The notes beneath the pieces were generated by a model. That model was not told where the DNA came from and did no database searches. It worked only from the letters and a program-made list of their open reading frames with translations. Both the position numbers and the translations under genes were made by a program. Of a stretch of DNA of 64,000 nucleotides, positions 54,493-63,288 are shown piece by piece (position 1 is the stretch's first letter; every line of letters begins with the position of its first letter). Source of the DNA: an uncultured Roseicyclus sp. (lineage in GTDB: Bacteria; Pseudomonadota; Alphaproteobacteria; Rhodobacterales; Rhodobacteraceae); assembly GCA_947489665.1 (NCBI GenBank), contig CANLEH010000002.1, positions 186,001-250,000 of the forward strand, written 5' to 3'.

Positions 54493-54519
54493 GGGGCTGT
54501 GGCGCTGCTGCAACGTGGT

Positions 54520-54593
54520 TGACCTAAGGTCAGCGGCGTTTCCCAAGATGCATTGCGCGGCCCGATTGGTGGGTTGCACAATATTGCAATGCA
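54520..54593. promoter_or_regulatory. operator-like dyads upstream of the porin-like gene
   Basis: A perfect 13-base palindrome TGACCTAAGGTCA (54520-54532) is followed by an 8-base inverted repeat, TGCATTGC (54549-54556) and GCAATGCA (54586-54593), just before the ATG at 54612. The first looks like a dimeric regulator site. The second could form a hairpin in the mRNA leader. Confidence 0.4.
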
Positions 54594-54611
54594 CCATTTG
54601 GGGGAATTTCA

Positions 54612-55589
54612 ATGAAGCCTCTTTTCATTCTTTCACTGTCTGCCGCCACTGCCATCACCTCTGCCGCCCATGCGGGGCCGATTGACCCGACGATCGGCTT
54701 TTCGGGCGAGGCCAGAATTGGCATCTTTGATCCCAGCACCGGCGACCAGCTTGATTATTTCGATCTGGATATGACGGCGCGCATCCTGTTAACGCCGTTC
54801 TTCGGCATTGATCTGGGCTATGACGGGTTCTCTGAATTTGGCGGCACGCTGCGAGACCGCTACACCGCCTACTTTTTCTACGAATACACTGAGGGCCAAT
54901 CGATCGGCGTGGGGTACATCCCTTCCCCGATTGATGCGCTGACACTTGATGATCGGATCGGGTATGGCGCCGTCATTGAGCGGGATCTTGGCGGGTTTCT
55001 GACAGAGCCTTTCCCGCATCTTATCGGGTTTCTGGAAGATGAGCCGCCCTATGGCCTGTTGTACGACGCCGATTATGGTGCGGTCTGGGCCGGGGCGAGT
55101 GTGCACATCAACCCCGATGGCGATGGCGAGGTCTATTCCGTGGCCGCGACCTATTCCGGCAGCCTCGCAAGCGGGCTGGATTACACCGTAGGCGGTGGCG
55201 TCGAGCATACCGACAGTGAGACCGCGGACGAGCTGACGCGCTTTTTCGGGCTGGGCAGTTTTGAGGTGGATGATTTCTTTGGGGCGATTTCGATTGCCGG
55301 GGGGGACTCGCCCATAGGCAGCGATCGACTGACCGTGGTGGATGCCAGCGTCGGCTACACGCCCGATTTCAGGCCGCTCGCGGGCAGCGTTTCAAGCGAG
55401 CTGACAATCGGGGCGGATTATACCCATGCGCAGCGGTCAAACGGCGGATCCACCCTGACGGTTTTCGGGCTAGGTGCAGAAGTGACCGTTGAGGATCAGT
55501 TCGGACTGGGTTTGAGCGCGGGGCGCCGGGATACTGGCGGGTCAAGCACCACGAATTGGGTGTCATTCGAGGCGTTCATCACGTTCTAG
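54612..55589 (+). CDS. outer-membrane porin-like beta-barrel protein
   Basis: A 325-residue protein with signal peptide MKPLFILSLSAATAITSAAHA. The mature part alternates polar and aromatic residues in short strands with glycine- and aspartate-rich turns (GLASGLDYTVGGGVEHTD, ADYTHAQRSNGG, FGLGAEVTVEDQFG) and ends in a C-terminal phenylalanine (FEAFITF), the BAM-recognised signature. Substrate specificity is unknown. It is a likely outer-membrane porin without close resemblance to the named family. Confidence 0.75.
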   Translation: MKPLFILSLSAATAITSAAHAGPIDPTIGFSGEARIGIFDPSTGDQLDYFDLDMTARILLTPFFGIDLGYDGFSEFGGTLRDRYTAYFFYEYTEGQSIGVGYIPSPIDALTLDDRIGYGAVIERDLGGFLTEPFPHLIGFLEDEPPYGLLYDADYGAVWAGASVHINPDGDGEVYSVAATYSGSLASGLDYTVGGGVEHTDSETADELTRFFGLGSFEVDDFFGAISIAGGDSPIGSDRLTVVDASVGYTPDFRPLAGSVSSELTIGADYTHAQRSNGGSTLTVFGLGAEVTVEDQFGLGLSAGRRDTGGSSTTNWVSFEAFITF

Positions 55590-55660
55590 GGCGTTGTCCA
55601 AAGCGCCATTATTTGAGCGGTCAGGCACAGGGGCGGTGCGTCATCGCACGGACTTGTGGG

Positions 55661-55688
55661 TTGACGGAATGTCGCACCTGTCTACGCT
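55661..55688 (+). promoter_or_regulatory. candidate promoter for the cytochrome c' gene
   Basis: TTGACG (55661-55666), 16 bases, then TACGCT (55683-55688), 46 bases before the ATG. The -10 is weak. Confidence 0.35.
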
Positions 55689-55733
55689 TCGTGACACCGC
55701 GACATGTCAGCCACACAGCATTGGAGCTTCGCC

Positions 55734-56195
55734 ATGACCCTTACCCGAATTCTCATCGCATCAGCCCTGACGGGCGCCCTTGCCCTCGCCGCCACGGCGC
55801 AGGAGAGCAATCCGGCGGTGGATGCACGCCAGGGGCAGTTCCAGGTTATGGCGCTGAACATCGGTGTGCTGGGCAATATGGCGCGCGGCAATACGGACTA
55901 TGACGCCGAGACCGCGCAGGCGGCTGCGAACAACCTGCTGGCCGTCAGCCAGATCGACCAGCGCTTCCATTGGCCGGTTGGCACAGACAATGCCAGCATC
56001 GAGGGTACCCGCGCCCTGCCCGCAATTTGGGAAGAGGGCAGCCGGGTCATTGAAATCTGGGGCGAGTTTGGCGCCGGGGCCGAAGGACTGGCTGCCGTTG
56101 CCGGTGATGGCCTGGACGCCATGCGCGCCGCCCTTGGCCCGGTGGGGGCAGCTTGTGGGTCTTGCCACGACGATTATCGCGCGCCTGCGAACTGA
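55734..56195 (+). CDS. cytochrome c' (class II)
   Basis: A 153-residue exported protein with signal peptide MTLTRILIASALTGALALAATAQ. The single haem motif CGSCH lies at residues 141-145 near the C-terminus, the class II arrangement with a four-helix bundle. Cytochromes c' bind NO or CO and can protect against nitrosative stress. It is 3 bases before the diheme cytochrome gene. Confidence 0.9.
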   Translation: MTLTRILIASALTGALALAATAQESNPAVDARQGQFQVMALNIGVLGNMARGNTDYDAETAQAAANNLLAVSQIDQRFHWPVGTDNASIEGTRALPAIWEEGSRVIEIWGEFGAGAEGLAAVAGDGLDAMRAALGPVGAACGSCHDDYRAPAN

Positions 56196-56198
56196 GCG

Positions 56199-57089
56199 AT
56201 GCGCGGCTTTGTCCGCTTTGTGGTGATCCTGGGCCTTGTCGCTGGTGCGGCAGGGCTTTGGCTGACCCGACCGGTTCACATCACTGACACGGATATTGCC
56301 GGGCTTACTGGTGATCCGGCCGCAGGTGAGGCTGTGTTTTGGGCGGCGGGCTGTGCATCATGCCATTCCGCCGATGATGCCGAGGGCGCGGATCGGCTGA
56401 TCCTGTCGGGCGGTCAGGCTTTTCCAAGCGAGTTTGGCACGTTCCGGGCGCCCAATATCTCGTCCGATGCAACCCATGGCATCGGGGACTGGACGCTCGC
56501 GCAGTTTCTGACCGCCTTGCAGAACGGGATCAGCCCGGAGGGGCAGCACTATTACCCCGCATTCCCGTACACGGCTTATCGCCTCGCAGAGCGGCAGGAC
56601 CTCGCCGATCTTTACGCATTCATGCAGACCCTGCCCGCCTCGGACACACCATCAGAGCCGCATGATGTGGGCTTTCCCTTTTCGATCCGACGCGCGGTTG
56701 GGGCGTGGAACGCGCTGCACTTGCGCGACGATTTCGCGGTCGAGGACGATCTGAGTGCGGAGGCCGAACGCGGGCGATACCTGGCAGAGGCGCTTGCCCA
56801 TTGTGGCGAGTGCCATACGCCGCGCAATGCCTTGGGCGGGCTTGATCTGGCAAACTGGCTTGGCGGTGCGCCCGACCCGTCGGGGCGCGGCACAATCCCG
56901 AACGTCACGCCGGGCGCCATTGGTTGGTCCGAGGGTGAAATTGCGGCCTATCTGAATGACGGGTTCACGCCGGACTTTGATGTAGCAGGCGGACATATGC
57001 GGTCCGTTATCCTGAATATGGCGGAACTGACCGAGGCGGATCGCGCCGCGATTGCCGCCTACCTGCTGAGTGTGCCGGACATGCCTTAA
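56199..57089 (+). CDS. diheme cytochrome c
   Basis: A 296-residue protein with an N-terminal membrane anchor or signal (FVVILGLVAGAAGLWLT). Haem motifs CASCH (52-56) and CGECH (202-206) mark two c-type domains, the second with DLANWLGGAPDPSGRGTIPNVTPG. The layout resembles cytochrome c subunits of membrane alcohol or sugar dehydrogenases, but no dehydrogenase gene is nearby. The gap to the cytochrome c' gene is 3 bases, so they are co-transcribed. Confidence 0.88.
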   Translation: MRGFVRFVVILGLVAGAAGLWLTRPVHITDTDIAGLTGDPAAGEAVFWAAGCASCHSADDAEGADRLILSGGQAFPSEFGTFRAPNISSDATHGIGDWTLAQFLTALQNGISPEGQHYYPAFPYTAYRLAERQDLADLYAFMQTLPASDTPSEPHDVGFPFSIRRAVGAWNALHLRDDFAVEDDLSAEAERGRYLAEALAHCGECHTPRNALGGLDLANWLGGAPDPSGRGTIPNVTPGAIGWSEGEIAAYLNDGFTPDFDVAGGHMRSVILNMAELTEADRAAIAAYLLSVPDMP

Positions 57090-57164
57090 GGGGGCATCTT
57101 AACGGAACCGAAAGCCAAGGCAGGCTATGGCCGGATCAAAGGTTTGCACGCTTTCAGGATCCCC

Positions 57165-58610
57165 ATGCACTCGACGCCACTATCCTCGCCTCATATGGCC
57201 ACAGACACAGATGCGGCGGACCTGGCCGACAGCCGGCAATCCGGCCTTCAGCAACTGGGCGCACTAGCCGGGCAAACCGGACAGAACATTGTCGAACTGG
57301 CCGGCGCGCTTGAGGAGATCGACCGGCAAGCCTCGGCCCAACTGAGCGTGGTTGAAGATGTCTCCCATCAGGCGGAAGAGCTTGCGCGTGTGTCGACCGA
57401 GATGACAGACGGCTTGGCTGCGGTGGCGCATGTCAACTCTCGCGCGCTCGACACCGTGGACGGGTCGGTTGCGGCCTTGCGCCAATCGACCGAGCAATCG
57501 AAGGACGTGGCGGAATGGGTTGGTACGTTGGACGGCACCCTTGCCGCTGTCGAAGAAACGCTGAAATCGGTCCAGAAGGCCAATAGACGGATCGCGGAAA
57601 TTGCAAAGCAGGTGAATATCCTCGCGGTCAACGCCCGGATTGAGGCCGCGCGGGCCGGTGACGCCGGGCGTGGCTTTGCCGTGGTGGCCGAAGCCATCAA
57701 TACCTTGTCGAAAGAGACGGCGGGCGCGGCGCAGGATGTCACAAACTCCACAGGAACGCTTGGCGCGGCGTTGGTGGATTTGCGTGCAGATGCGGTCAAC
57801 GTCACCCAAAGTGCTGACGCCGTTCTGGAGGGGTCGTCGAAAGCAGACAGCGCCCTGTCGCAGATCAGTGCGGACGTGAAGGCCGCGACCGACGACGCGT
57901 TGCAGGTTAGCCGCGCGGCGCAGGATGCGCGCACCGTCATCAACCGATTCAGGCCGGCCTTCGCTGGGTTGAGCGCGACGCTCGCTGAAACCGCTGACGA
58001 GGTGCACAAGGCGACCCAACGGGCGGAAACCATTGTCGACATCTCGGAATATGCTGTGCAGGTTTCGGTGCAGATGGGGGCCTCCACCGCCGATGGTGCC
58101 TTGATCGAGCTGGTGCAGGATCGGGCGGCGATGATCGGGGCGAAGTTCGAGGCCGCGATTGAGGCGGGCCATATCAGTGAAGCGGAGCTTTTTGACAGAA
58201 CCTACGTGCCAATTCACGGCACGGACCCTGAACAGGTCATGGCCCCCTTCACCGCGCTGACCGACGCGCTGTTGCCGCCGATCCAGGAGGCGATCCTAAA
58301 AGAAAATGCGCGCATCATCTTTTGCAGCGCCGTTGATCTGAACGGGTATTTGCCGACCCATAATCGCAAATTCTCGCACCCACAGGGGCCAGATCCGGTT
58401 TGGAATGCTGCGAATTGTCGGAACCGGCGTTTGTTTGACGACCGGGTTGGATTGAAGGCCGGGCGCAATACCGCGCCGTTCCTGATGCAAACCTATCGGC
58501 GTGATATGGGTGGTGGTGCGTTTGTGCTGATGAAAGACCTGTCCGCGCCGATCCATGTCTGTGGCCGCCATTGGGGCGGATTGCGCATGGGGGTGACGCC
58601 GCAGGACTGA
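57165..58610 (+). CDS. soluble methyl-accepting chemotaxis protein with C-terminal sensor domain
   Basis: A 481-residue protein with no membrane segment. The MCP signalling domain (about residues 40-310) has the conserved hairpin tip IAKQVNILAVNARIEAARAGDAGRGFAVVAEAI, so it should interact with CheW and CheA. The C-terminal 150 residues (LNGYLPTHNRKFSHPQ, RNRRLFDD, FLMQTYRRDMGGG, VCGRHWGGLRMGV) form a cytoplasmic Cache-like sensor found in several soluble chemoreceptors. AGGAT precedes the ATG at 57165. It follows the cytochrome genes and might sense a redox signal. Confidence 0.85.
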   Translation: MHSTPLSSPHMATDTDAADLADSRQSGLQQLGALAGQTGQNIVELAGALEEIDRQASAQLSVVEDVSHQAEELARVSTEMTDGLAAVAHVNSRALDTVDGSVAALRQSTEQSKDVAEWVGTLDGTLAAVEETLKSVQKANRRIAEIAKQVNILAVNARIEAARAGDAGRGFAVVAEAINTLSKETAGAAQDVTNSTGTLGAALVDLRADAVNVTQSADAVLEGSSKADSALSQISADVKAATDDALQVSRAAQDARTVINRFRPAFAGLSATLAETADEVHKATQRAETIVDISEYAVQVSVQMGASTADGALIELVQDRAAMIGAKFEAAIEAGHISEAELFDRTYVPIHGTDPEQVMAPFTALTDALLPPIQEAILKENARIIFCSAVDLNGYLPTHNRKFSHPQGPDPVWNAANCRNRRLFDDRVGLKAGRNTAPFLMQTYRRDMGGGAFVLMKDLSAPIHVCGRHWGGLRMGVTPQD

Positions 58611-58629
58611 TCCCGCGGCGCTCCTTGGA

Positions 58630-60000
58630 TCAATAGGTGTTGAGCAGTTCGGCGGAGCGCGCGATTGCAGCGCTCTGTTCAGCCTGGCTCAGGTTCTGGG
58701 CGAGATCGGCGCAATTCAGGCGGTATTCGTCGCGCGTATCGGGGTTATCCTCACGCTCGGCACTGAAATGGCACCAGGCCACGCCTTCGACCGGATCAAC
58801 GGGTGATTTCGTTGTATCGGTAAGGATATAGGCAAGGTTCTGGGCGCCTAGGGTATGCCCGCCCTGCGCCGCACGTTGATAGAGATGGGCCGCCCCGGAC
58901 ACATCCACCGGTCCGCCAAGGCCCTGTTGCAGCATCACGCCCAGATCGTTCATGGCGCCGTAATCGTTCTGTTCGGCGGCGTGGGTCAGCAGGCGACGCG
59001 CCTCATCATAATCCACCGGTCCGCCGACGCCGTCCCAATGCAGGTAGCTGAGCGCAACACTGGCATCGAGATTGCCCATATCGTGCCCAATCTCATAAAG
59101 GCGGCGCGCGCGCACTGGATCATCGGGAACCGCCGGGTCGCCGTCGGCCAGCAGGTCGGCCAGGTTGACATGGGACCATTCATCGCCGGCGGCGATCCCG
59201 CGTTCATACCATTCGACGGCCTGGTCGAAATCGACCGGCACGCCCGTGGCGCCGTAGTTGAACAAAAGCGCCATATCGTTGGCCGCGGCGGCATCACCCA
59301 GATCCCAGGCCTGGCGATAAAGGGCCTCGGCTCGCGGGATATCTTCCGGGCCGCCAATGGAAAATTCGAGCATATAGCCAAGCATCCGCATGCCCCGCGC
59401 CGATCCGACCGAAACCGAGCTTTCGGCCCATTGCCGGGCGAGCGACGGGTTTTCGGGCACGCCATCGCGGCCGTTGAGGAAGACATTGGCGAGGTTCGCG
59501 GCCGCACTTGGTTCCTGCAGGTTGGCAGCGCGAGCGTAGAGGTCGATGATGGAGGCCCAATCGGGGGCGCCCAACAGCCCCTCTTCCTGCATGAGGGCGA
59601 AGTTGTTCATAGCGAATTCACTGCCGCCCTCAATCGCGCGTTCGTAAAGCGCCTGCGCGCGGGCGACATCGACCTCCTCCCCCAACAGGCCGTAATGGTA
59701 GACGCGGGCGAGGTTGTTCATTGCGCCCGTGAAACCGGCATCAGCGGACCGCGTATAAAGGTCGAGCGCGCGCACCGGATCGACCGAAAGCCCACCGAGC
59801 CCGTCATCGTACATCAGACCCAGCATGTTCATGGCCGCCGCGTCACCTGCATTTGCCAAGGGCATGACAAGCTCGGCCGCGCGCGCGAAATCGCCCGCAT
59901 CATAAGCGGCGCGCGCGTCGTCATAGGTTTGCGCCGAGAGCGGTGCAGACAGGGTCAGCGCAAGGGCCGTGGCCAGGGCGAGGTTCGAAAATCGGGACAT
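58630..60000 (-). CDS. exported Sel1-repeat protein
   Basis: A 456-residue protein with signal peptide MSRFSNLALATALALTLSAPLSAQ. About ten Sel1-like units follow from residue 40 to 420, each in the form A-x(2)-L-Y-x-x-A-A-x(3)-G-x(2)-A-x-x-N-L-A (AQALYERAIEGGSEFAMNNFAL, AEALYRQAWDLGDAAAANDMAL, AAHLYQRAAQGGHTLGAQNLAY). Sel1 repeats bind proteins in the periplasm. The partner is unknown. Confidence 0.85.
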   Translation of the reverse strand: MSRFSNLALATALALTLSAPLSAQTYDDARAAYDAGDFARAAELVMPLANAGDAAAMNMLGLMYDDGLGGLSVDPVRALDLYTRSADAGFTGAMNNLARVYHYGLLGEEVDVARAQALYERAIEGGSEFAMNNFALMQEEGLLGAPDWASIIDLYARAANLQEPSAAANLANVFLNGRDGVPENPSLARQWAESSVSVGSARGMRMLGYMLEFSIGGPEDIPRAEALYRQAWDLGDAAAANDMALLFNYGATGVPVDFDQAVEWYERGIAAGDEWSHVNLADLLADGDPAVPDDPVRARRLYEIGHDMGNLDASVALSYLHWDGVGGPVDYDEARRLLTHAAEQNDYGAMNDLGVMLQQGLGGPVDVSGAAHLYQRAAQGGHTLGAQNLAYILTDTTKSPVDPVEGVAWCHFSAEREDNPDTRDEYRLNCADLAQNLSQAEQSAAIARSAELLNTY

Positions 60001-60083
60001 GAACGGACATCCAGCTGTGAAGGGTGCGCCCAATATAGGCACACCCAACGCAGACTGCGAAGGCGGGAAATCCGGTAAAGTGC

Positions 60084-61037
60084 TTAGCTTTGGCCCAGTT
60101 TTGCCAAGCGGTTCTCGCGCAAACGGGCAAAGTCATCGCCCGCATGGTACGACGACCGGGTCAGCGGGGTGGCAGAGACCATGAGGAACCCTTTGCCCCA
60201 AGCCGCTTTCTCATACCCCGCAAACTCCTCAGGCGTGACAAAACGGTCCACCTTGTGGTGCTTGGGCGTGGGTTGCAGATACTGGCCAATGGTCAGGAAA
60301 TCGATGTCTGCGGCGCGCATGTCGTCCATCACCTGATGCACGGCCTGCTTGTCTTCGCCAAGACCCACCATGATGCCGGATTTGGTGAAAATGGTCGGGT
60401 CCATTTCCTTCACCCGTTGCAGAAGGCGGAGCGAGTGGAAATAGCGCGCGCCGGGGCGCACTTCGGGGTAGAGGCCGGGGACGGTTTCGAGGTTGTGATT
60501 GAACACATCCGGTTTGGCATCCACCACCACTTGCAGCGCGTCGGGTGTGGATTTGATGAAGTCGGGCGTGAGGATCTCGATCGTGGTTCCGGGCGCGCGG
60601 TGACGAATGGCGCGGATGGTCTGGGCAAAATGTTCGGCCCCGCCATCGGAGACATCGTCGCGGTCTACGGAGGTAATAACGACGTGGTTCAGGCCGAGTT
60701 TCTGGACGGCATCGGCCACCCTGCCAGGTTCAAACACATCAAGCGGTTCCGGCGGTTTGCCGGTGGCAATGTTGCAGAAGGTGCAGGCGCGTGTGCAGAC
60801 CTCGCCCATGATCATCATGGTGGCGTGGCCCTGCGACCAGCATTCGCCCACATTCGGGCAGCCCGCCTCTTGGCAGACGGTCGTCAGCTTATTGTCCCGC
60901 ATGATTTTGGCGGTGGATTCGTATCCCTCCCCCACCGGGGCCTTTACGCGGATCCAGCTGGGCTTTTTCGGCTGCGGGTTGTCAGGCCGACGCGCCTTTT
61001 CCGGGTGGCGCTGTTCGGGGATCTTTAGATCGCGCAT
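60084..61037 (-). CDS. lipA: lipoyl synthase
   Basis: A 317-residue radical-SAM enzyme. The auxiliary cluster cysteines are 55, 60 and 66 ([12 protein letters not shown]) and the SAM cluster is CTRACTFC (81, 85, 88). It inserts two sulfur atoms into protein-bound octanoate. The start [10 protein letters not shown] at 61037 follows GAGGAA. A GTGGCAC/GTGCCA inverted repeat lies upstream (61104-61124). lipB is not in the window. Confidence 0.97.
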   Translation of the reverse strand: MRDLKIPEQRHPEKARRPDNPQPKKPSWIRVKAPVGEGYESTAKIMRDNKLTTVCQEAGCPNVGECWSQGHATMMIMGEVCTRACTFCNIATGKPPEPLDVFEPGRVADAVQKLGLNHVVITSVDRDDVSDGGAEHFAQTIRAIRHRAPGTTIEILTPDFIKSTPDALQVVVDAKPDVFNHNLETVPGLYPEVRPGARYFHSLRLLQRVKEMDPTIFTKSGIMVGLGEDKQAVHQVMDDMRAADIDFLTIGQYLQPTPKHHKVDRFVTPEEFAGYEKAAWGKGFLMVSATPLTRSSYHAGDDFARLRENRLAKLGQS

Positions 61038-61238
61038 GGCTTCCTCGTTCGGTGCGATAGAGATCATTTAACGTTAAACGATCCCTACGTCACCCGGGCG
61101 AGATGGCACAGCCGCTATGTGCCACGCGCAAGCCGTTTCGCGCCTGGAGCACTTTTTCTTTTGATTTCAGTCGCAACCCGCTGCCGCGCGCCGATGCGCG
61201 AACGCGGTAAGAGTGTCTCTGATAGAACGCAAAGCGCT

Positions 61239-61481
61239 TTAGCCGCCGGTGCCCGACGTGGACAGCGTTACCGTTGTGCCCGCCACTGGGGTGGCGAACG
61301 TTCCCGGCGCCGCGGCATTGGTCGCCAGCGTCTGGAAATAGGGCATGCAAGCCGCCATCACGGCGGGGTCTGCCTGTTGCGGACCGATCATCAATGCCTG
61401 TTCGCATTGCGCCGCACTTTGTGCTGCAGCAGGCACGGCAAAGAGGGCGAAGGCGGCGGGAAGGGCGAGTTTTCTAAGCAT
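61239..61481 (-). CDS. small secreted protein with two cysteines
   Basis: An 80-residue protein with signal peptide MLRKLALPAAFALFAVPAAAQ. The short mature part (about 59 residues) has CEQALMIGPQQADPAVMAACMPYFQ, whose two cysteines could form one disulfide. The family is unknown. GAGGTT precedes the ATG. It is on the same strand as lipA, 200 bases upstream. Confidence 0.6.
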   Translation of the reverse strand: MLRKLALPAAFALFAVPAAAQSAAQCEQALMIGPQQADPAVMAACMPYFQTLATNAAAPGTFATPVAGTTVTLSTSGTGG

Positions 61482-61650
61482 GGTTGAACCTCGGATGTCA
61501 GACGCGTGTAGCCTGTCATCAACATGATCTTCATCCCGCCCGGAACCCCGCAAACCCGGTGAATTTTCTGCAGTTTCGTAAAGCCTTGGTCTGGCTGAGA
61601 TAGTTTTCGCAGAGAATTCTATGCATCTCTCTCCCGCTGCAAGTCCCGCC

Positions 61651-62796
61651 TTAGTCCCGTGTGGCCGGCACGAAGCCGTGCGCCGCCTCATAATGCTGCA
61701 AGAGGCGTTGCAGGCCAATCTTGAGCACAACTTTGCCCGACCGCGCCGACCATCCAAGCCGCTTTTCGGCGGATTCGAGCCCTTCCAGAAAACAGCAGAC
61801 CCGCATCACGACATCCGCCAATCCGGGTCCGAGATCGTCGAGCGCATCGGATACGCGCTTGCGGGCATCCATCGGGCCTTCGCCAATGCCGCCATCGGAC
61901 AGAAAACCGCCCCGATCGCCCCCGGTCAGGAACCGGTCCCAGTTCTGGCCGACGCGCGGTCCCATTTGGGCGCACTCGAAGTCCTCACGCAGTCGCTCTC
62001 CCGCCTGCACCAGCTCGGGTCCGAGGAACGGCTTGCCATCAGGGCCCTTGCGGCGGGCCAGACCTGCGAGCGGCGATTCAGAGAGGTTCACGCGCAGATG
62101 CACGGGCTTTCCGTCTTCGCCCGAGACCTTCCGTTTGCCCCAGTTCGCATGTTGGCCCTGAAACGCCGTAGGGCCTTCGGCGAACCCGGCATTGCCGACG
62201 CGGCGCTTGCGGTCTTCTTCGATCAGGCGCTTGAGGGCGGATTTTCCGCCATTGGTGATTCCGTAGCGCGCAATACGCCCGCCCTTCTTGACGCATTCGA
62301 TCCAATCCTTGACGGCGAAGGCCTGTGCGACACGGCGATCCACGACGGCGGTGCGGGTCTGGTCCCCATCGACGCCCTGGCGCAGCACCACGGCCTTGTC
62401 CATATCCTGAGCCACGGCCAGAACGGCCCCCGTTTCGCACAACCGGCGCAAAATCCGGCGCGCTTCGCGTGTAATCAGCGTCTCGTCTTCAATCGGCGTC
62501 CGTATCGGGGCAGTCATTCGCCGCGTCTCCTTGTTTTGAGTGGTGGAATCGGTCCGTTCGCAGGGTCGTGGGCTGGACAAGGTGTCCAGCGCTTCGTTCA
62601 GCAATGGGTCGTCCCGCCGGTCTTCGAGGTCGCGCACTTGCCGACAGATCGTCGACGGCGATTTCCCAAACGTGCCAGCGATATTGCGGAAGCTTTGCCC
62701 CGAAGCCGTGTGGGCAAGGTATTGCTGCGCCTGTTGCGGAACCCACGCTGGTAAGTCCGATGCAGCGGTCGTGTTTGCAGAGTCAGAATGGTTCAT
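61651..62796 (-). CDS. DUF6456 helix-turn-helix protein
   Basis: A 381-residue protein. An N-terminal helix-turn-helix region (residues about 18-60) has QSFRNIAGTFGKSPSTICRQVRDLE. A long linker follows, then the DUF6456 domain (about residues 250-381) with NLSESPLAGLARRKGPDGKPFLGPELVQAGERLREDFE. It is conserved in Rhodobacterales and of unknown function. I chose the ATG at 62796; a TTG at 62817 is possible. It is divergent from the DUF6477 gene across an A+T-rich gap. Confidence 0.75.
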   Translation of the reverse strand: MNHSDSANTTAASDLPAWVPQQAQQYLAHTASGQSFRNIAGTFGKSPSTICRQVRDLEDRRDDPLLNEALDTLSSPRPCERTDSTTQNKETRRMTAPIRTPIEDETLITREARRILRRLCETGAVLAVAQDMDKAVVLRQGVDGDQTRTAVVDRRVAQAFAVKDWIECVKKGGRIARYGITNGGKSALKRLIEEDRKRRVGNAGFAEGPTAFQGQHANWGKRKVSGEDGKPVHLRVNLSESPLAGLARRKGPDGKPFLGPELVQAGERLREDFECAQMGPRVGQNWDRFLTGGDRGGFLSDGGIGEGPMDARKRVSDALDDLGPGLADVVMRVCCFLEGLESAEKRLGWSARSGKVVLKIGLQRLLQHYEAAHGFVPATRD

Positions 62797-62869
62797 GGCC
62801 AGAGGCCTCGCGATCAAAAGGTTAATGTCCGCAAAATTCCGCCGTATTGATTACTGAATGGTTAAATTC

Positions 62870-62878
62870 TGTGGATAA
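62870..62878. promoter_or_regulatory. exact DnaA box in the DUF6456/DUF6477 gap
   Basis: TGTGGATAA is the exact complement of the DnaA box TTATCCACA. It lies in an A+T-rich divergent region (62797-63004). A second exact copy is at 63268-63276. Confidence 0.5.
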
Positions 62879-63004
62879 CTGGAAAATTGTTTCCGAAACG
62901 TAAACTTTTTCAGGGGGTCCGCGCGCACGTTCCCGGATTCATGCAACGCCCCTTTTTCCGGTGGCAGCCTTAGGCCGTGATTGTTCATGCTTGGGGATAC
63001 CAAA

Positions 63005-63247
63005 ATGACCGAATTGACCACACATCTGCGCGCCTTACGCCGCCCGGGGCTATTGGTGCGGGCCGCCACACTGGCCTGTGAAACAGGGGACGCGCACCGT
63101 CGGGCCAAGCGCCGCCCGGTGACAAAGCTGATTGCTGAGGAAGAGATGTTGAACGCCGCGCGCATGGGCGGTGGCATGGGCTATTCGCCCACGCGCCACG
63201 TGCAGGTGATGAGCGCGCTTCTGGCCGCGGCCCGCGCGGTCAACTGA
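63005..63247 (+). CDS. DUF6477-family protein
   Basis: An 80-residue basic protein starting MTELTTHLRALRRPGLLVRAA. The mixed helical, arginine-rich sequence and the neighbouring DUF6456 gene fit the small DUF6477 proteins of Rhodobacterales, which have no known function. Starts at 62981 and 63005 are both possible. I prefer 63005. Confidence 0.65.
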   Translation: MTELTTHLRALRRPGLLVRAATLACETGDAHRRAKRRPVTKLIAEEEMLNAARMGGGMGYSPTRHVQVMSALLAAARAVN

Positions 63248-63267
63248 GCCGCGCGTTTACTTTTTGA

Positions 63268-63276
63268 TGTGGATAA
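63268..63276. promoter_or_regulatory. second exact DnaA box
   Basis: TGTGGATAA again, between the DUF6477 and methyltransferase stops, about 400 bases from the first copy. No dnaA gene is nearby. Confidence 0.4.
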
Positions 63277-63288
63277 CCTGCTGCCGGT

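Noticed and set aside
61621-62754. Plus-strand open frame opposite the DUF6456 gene
   Set aside because: The minus strand has the DUF6456 domain and a helix-turn-helix; the plus frame has no supporting motif or ribosome binding site.
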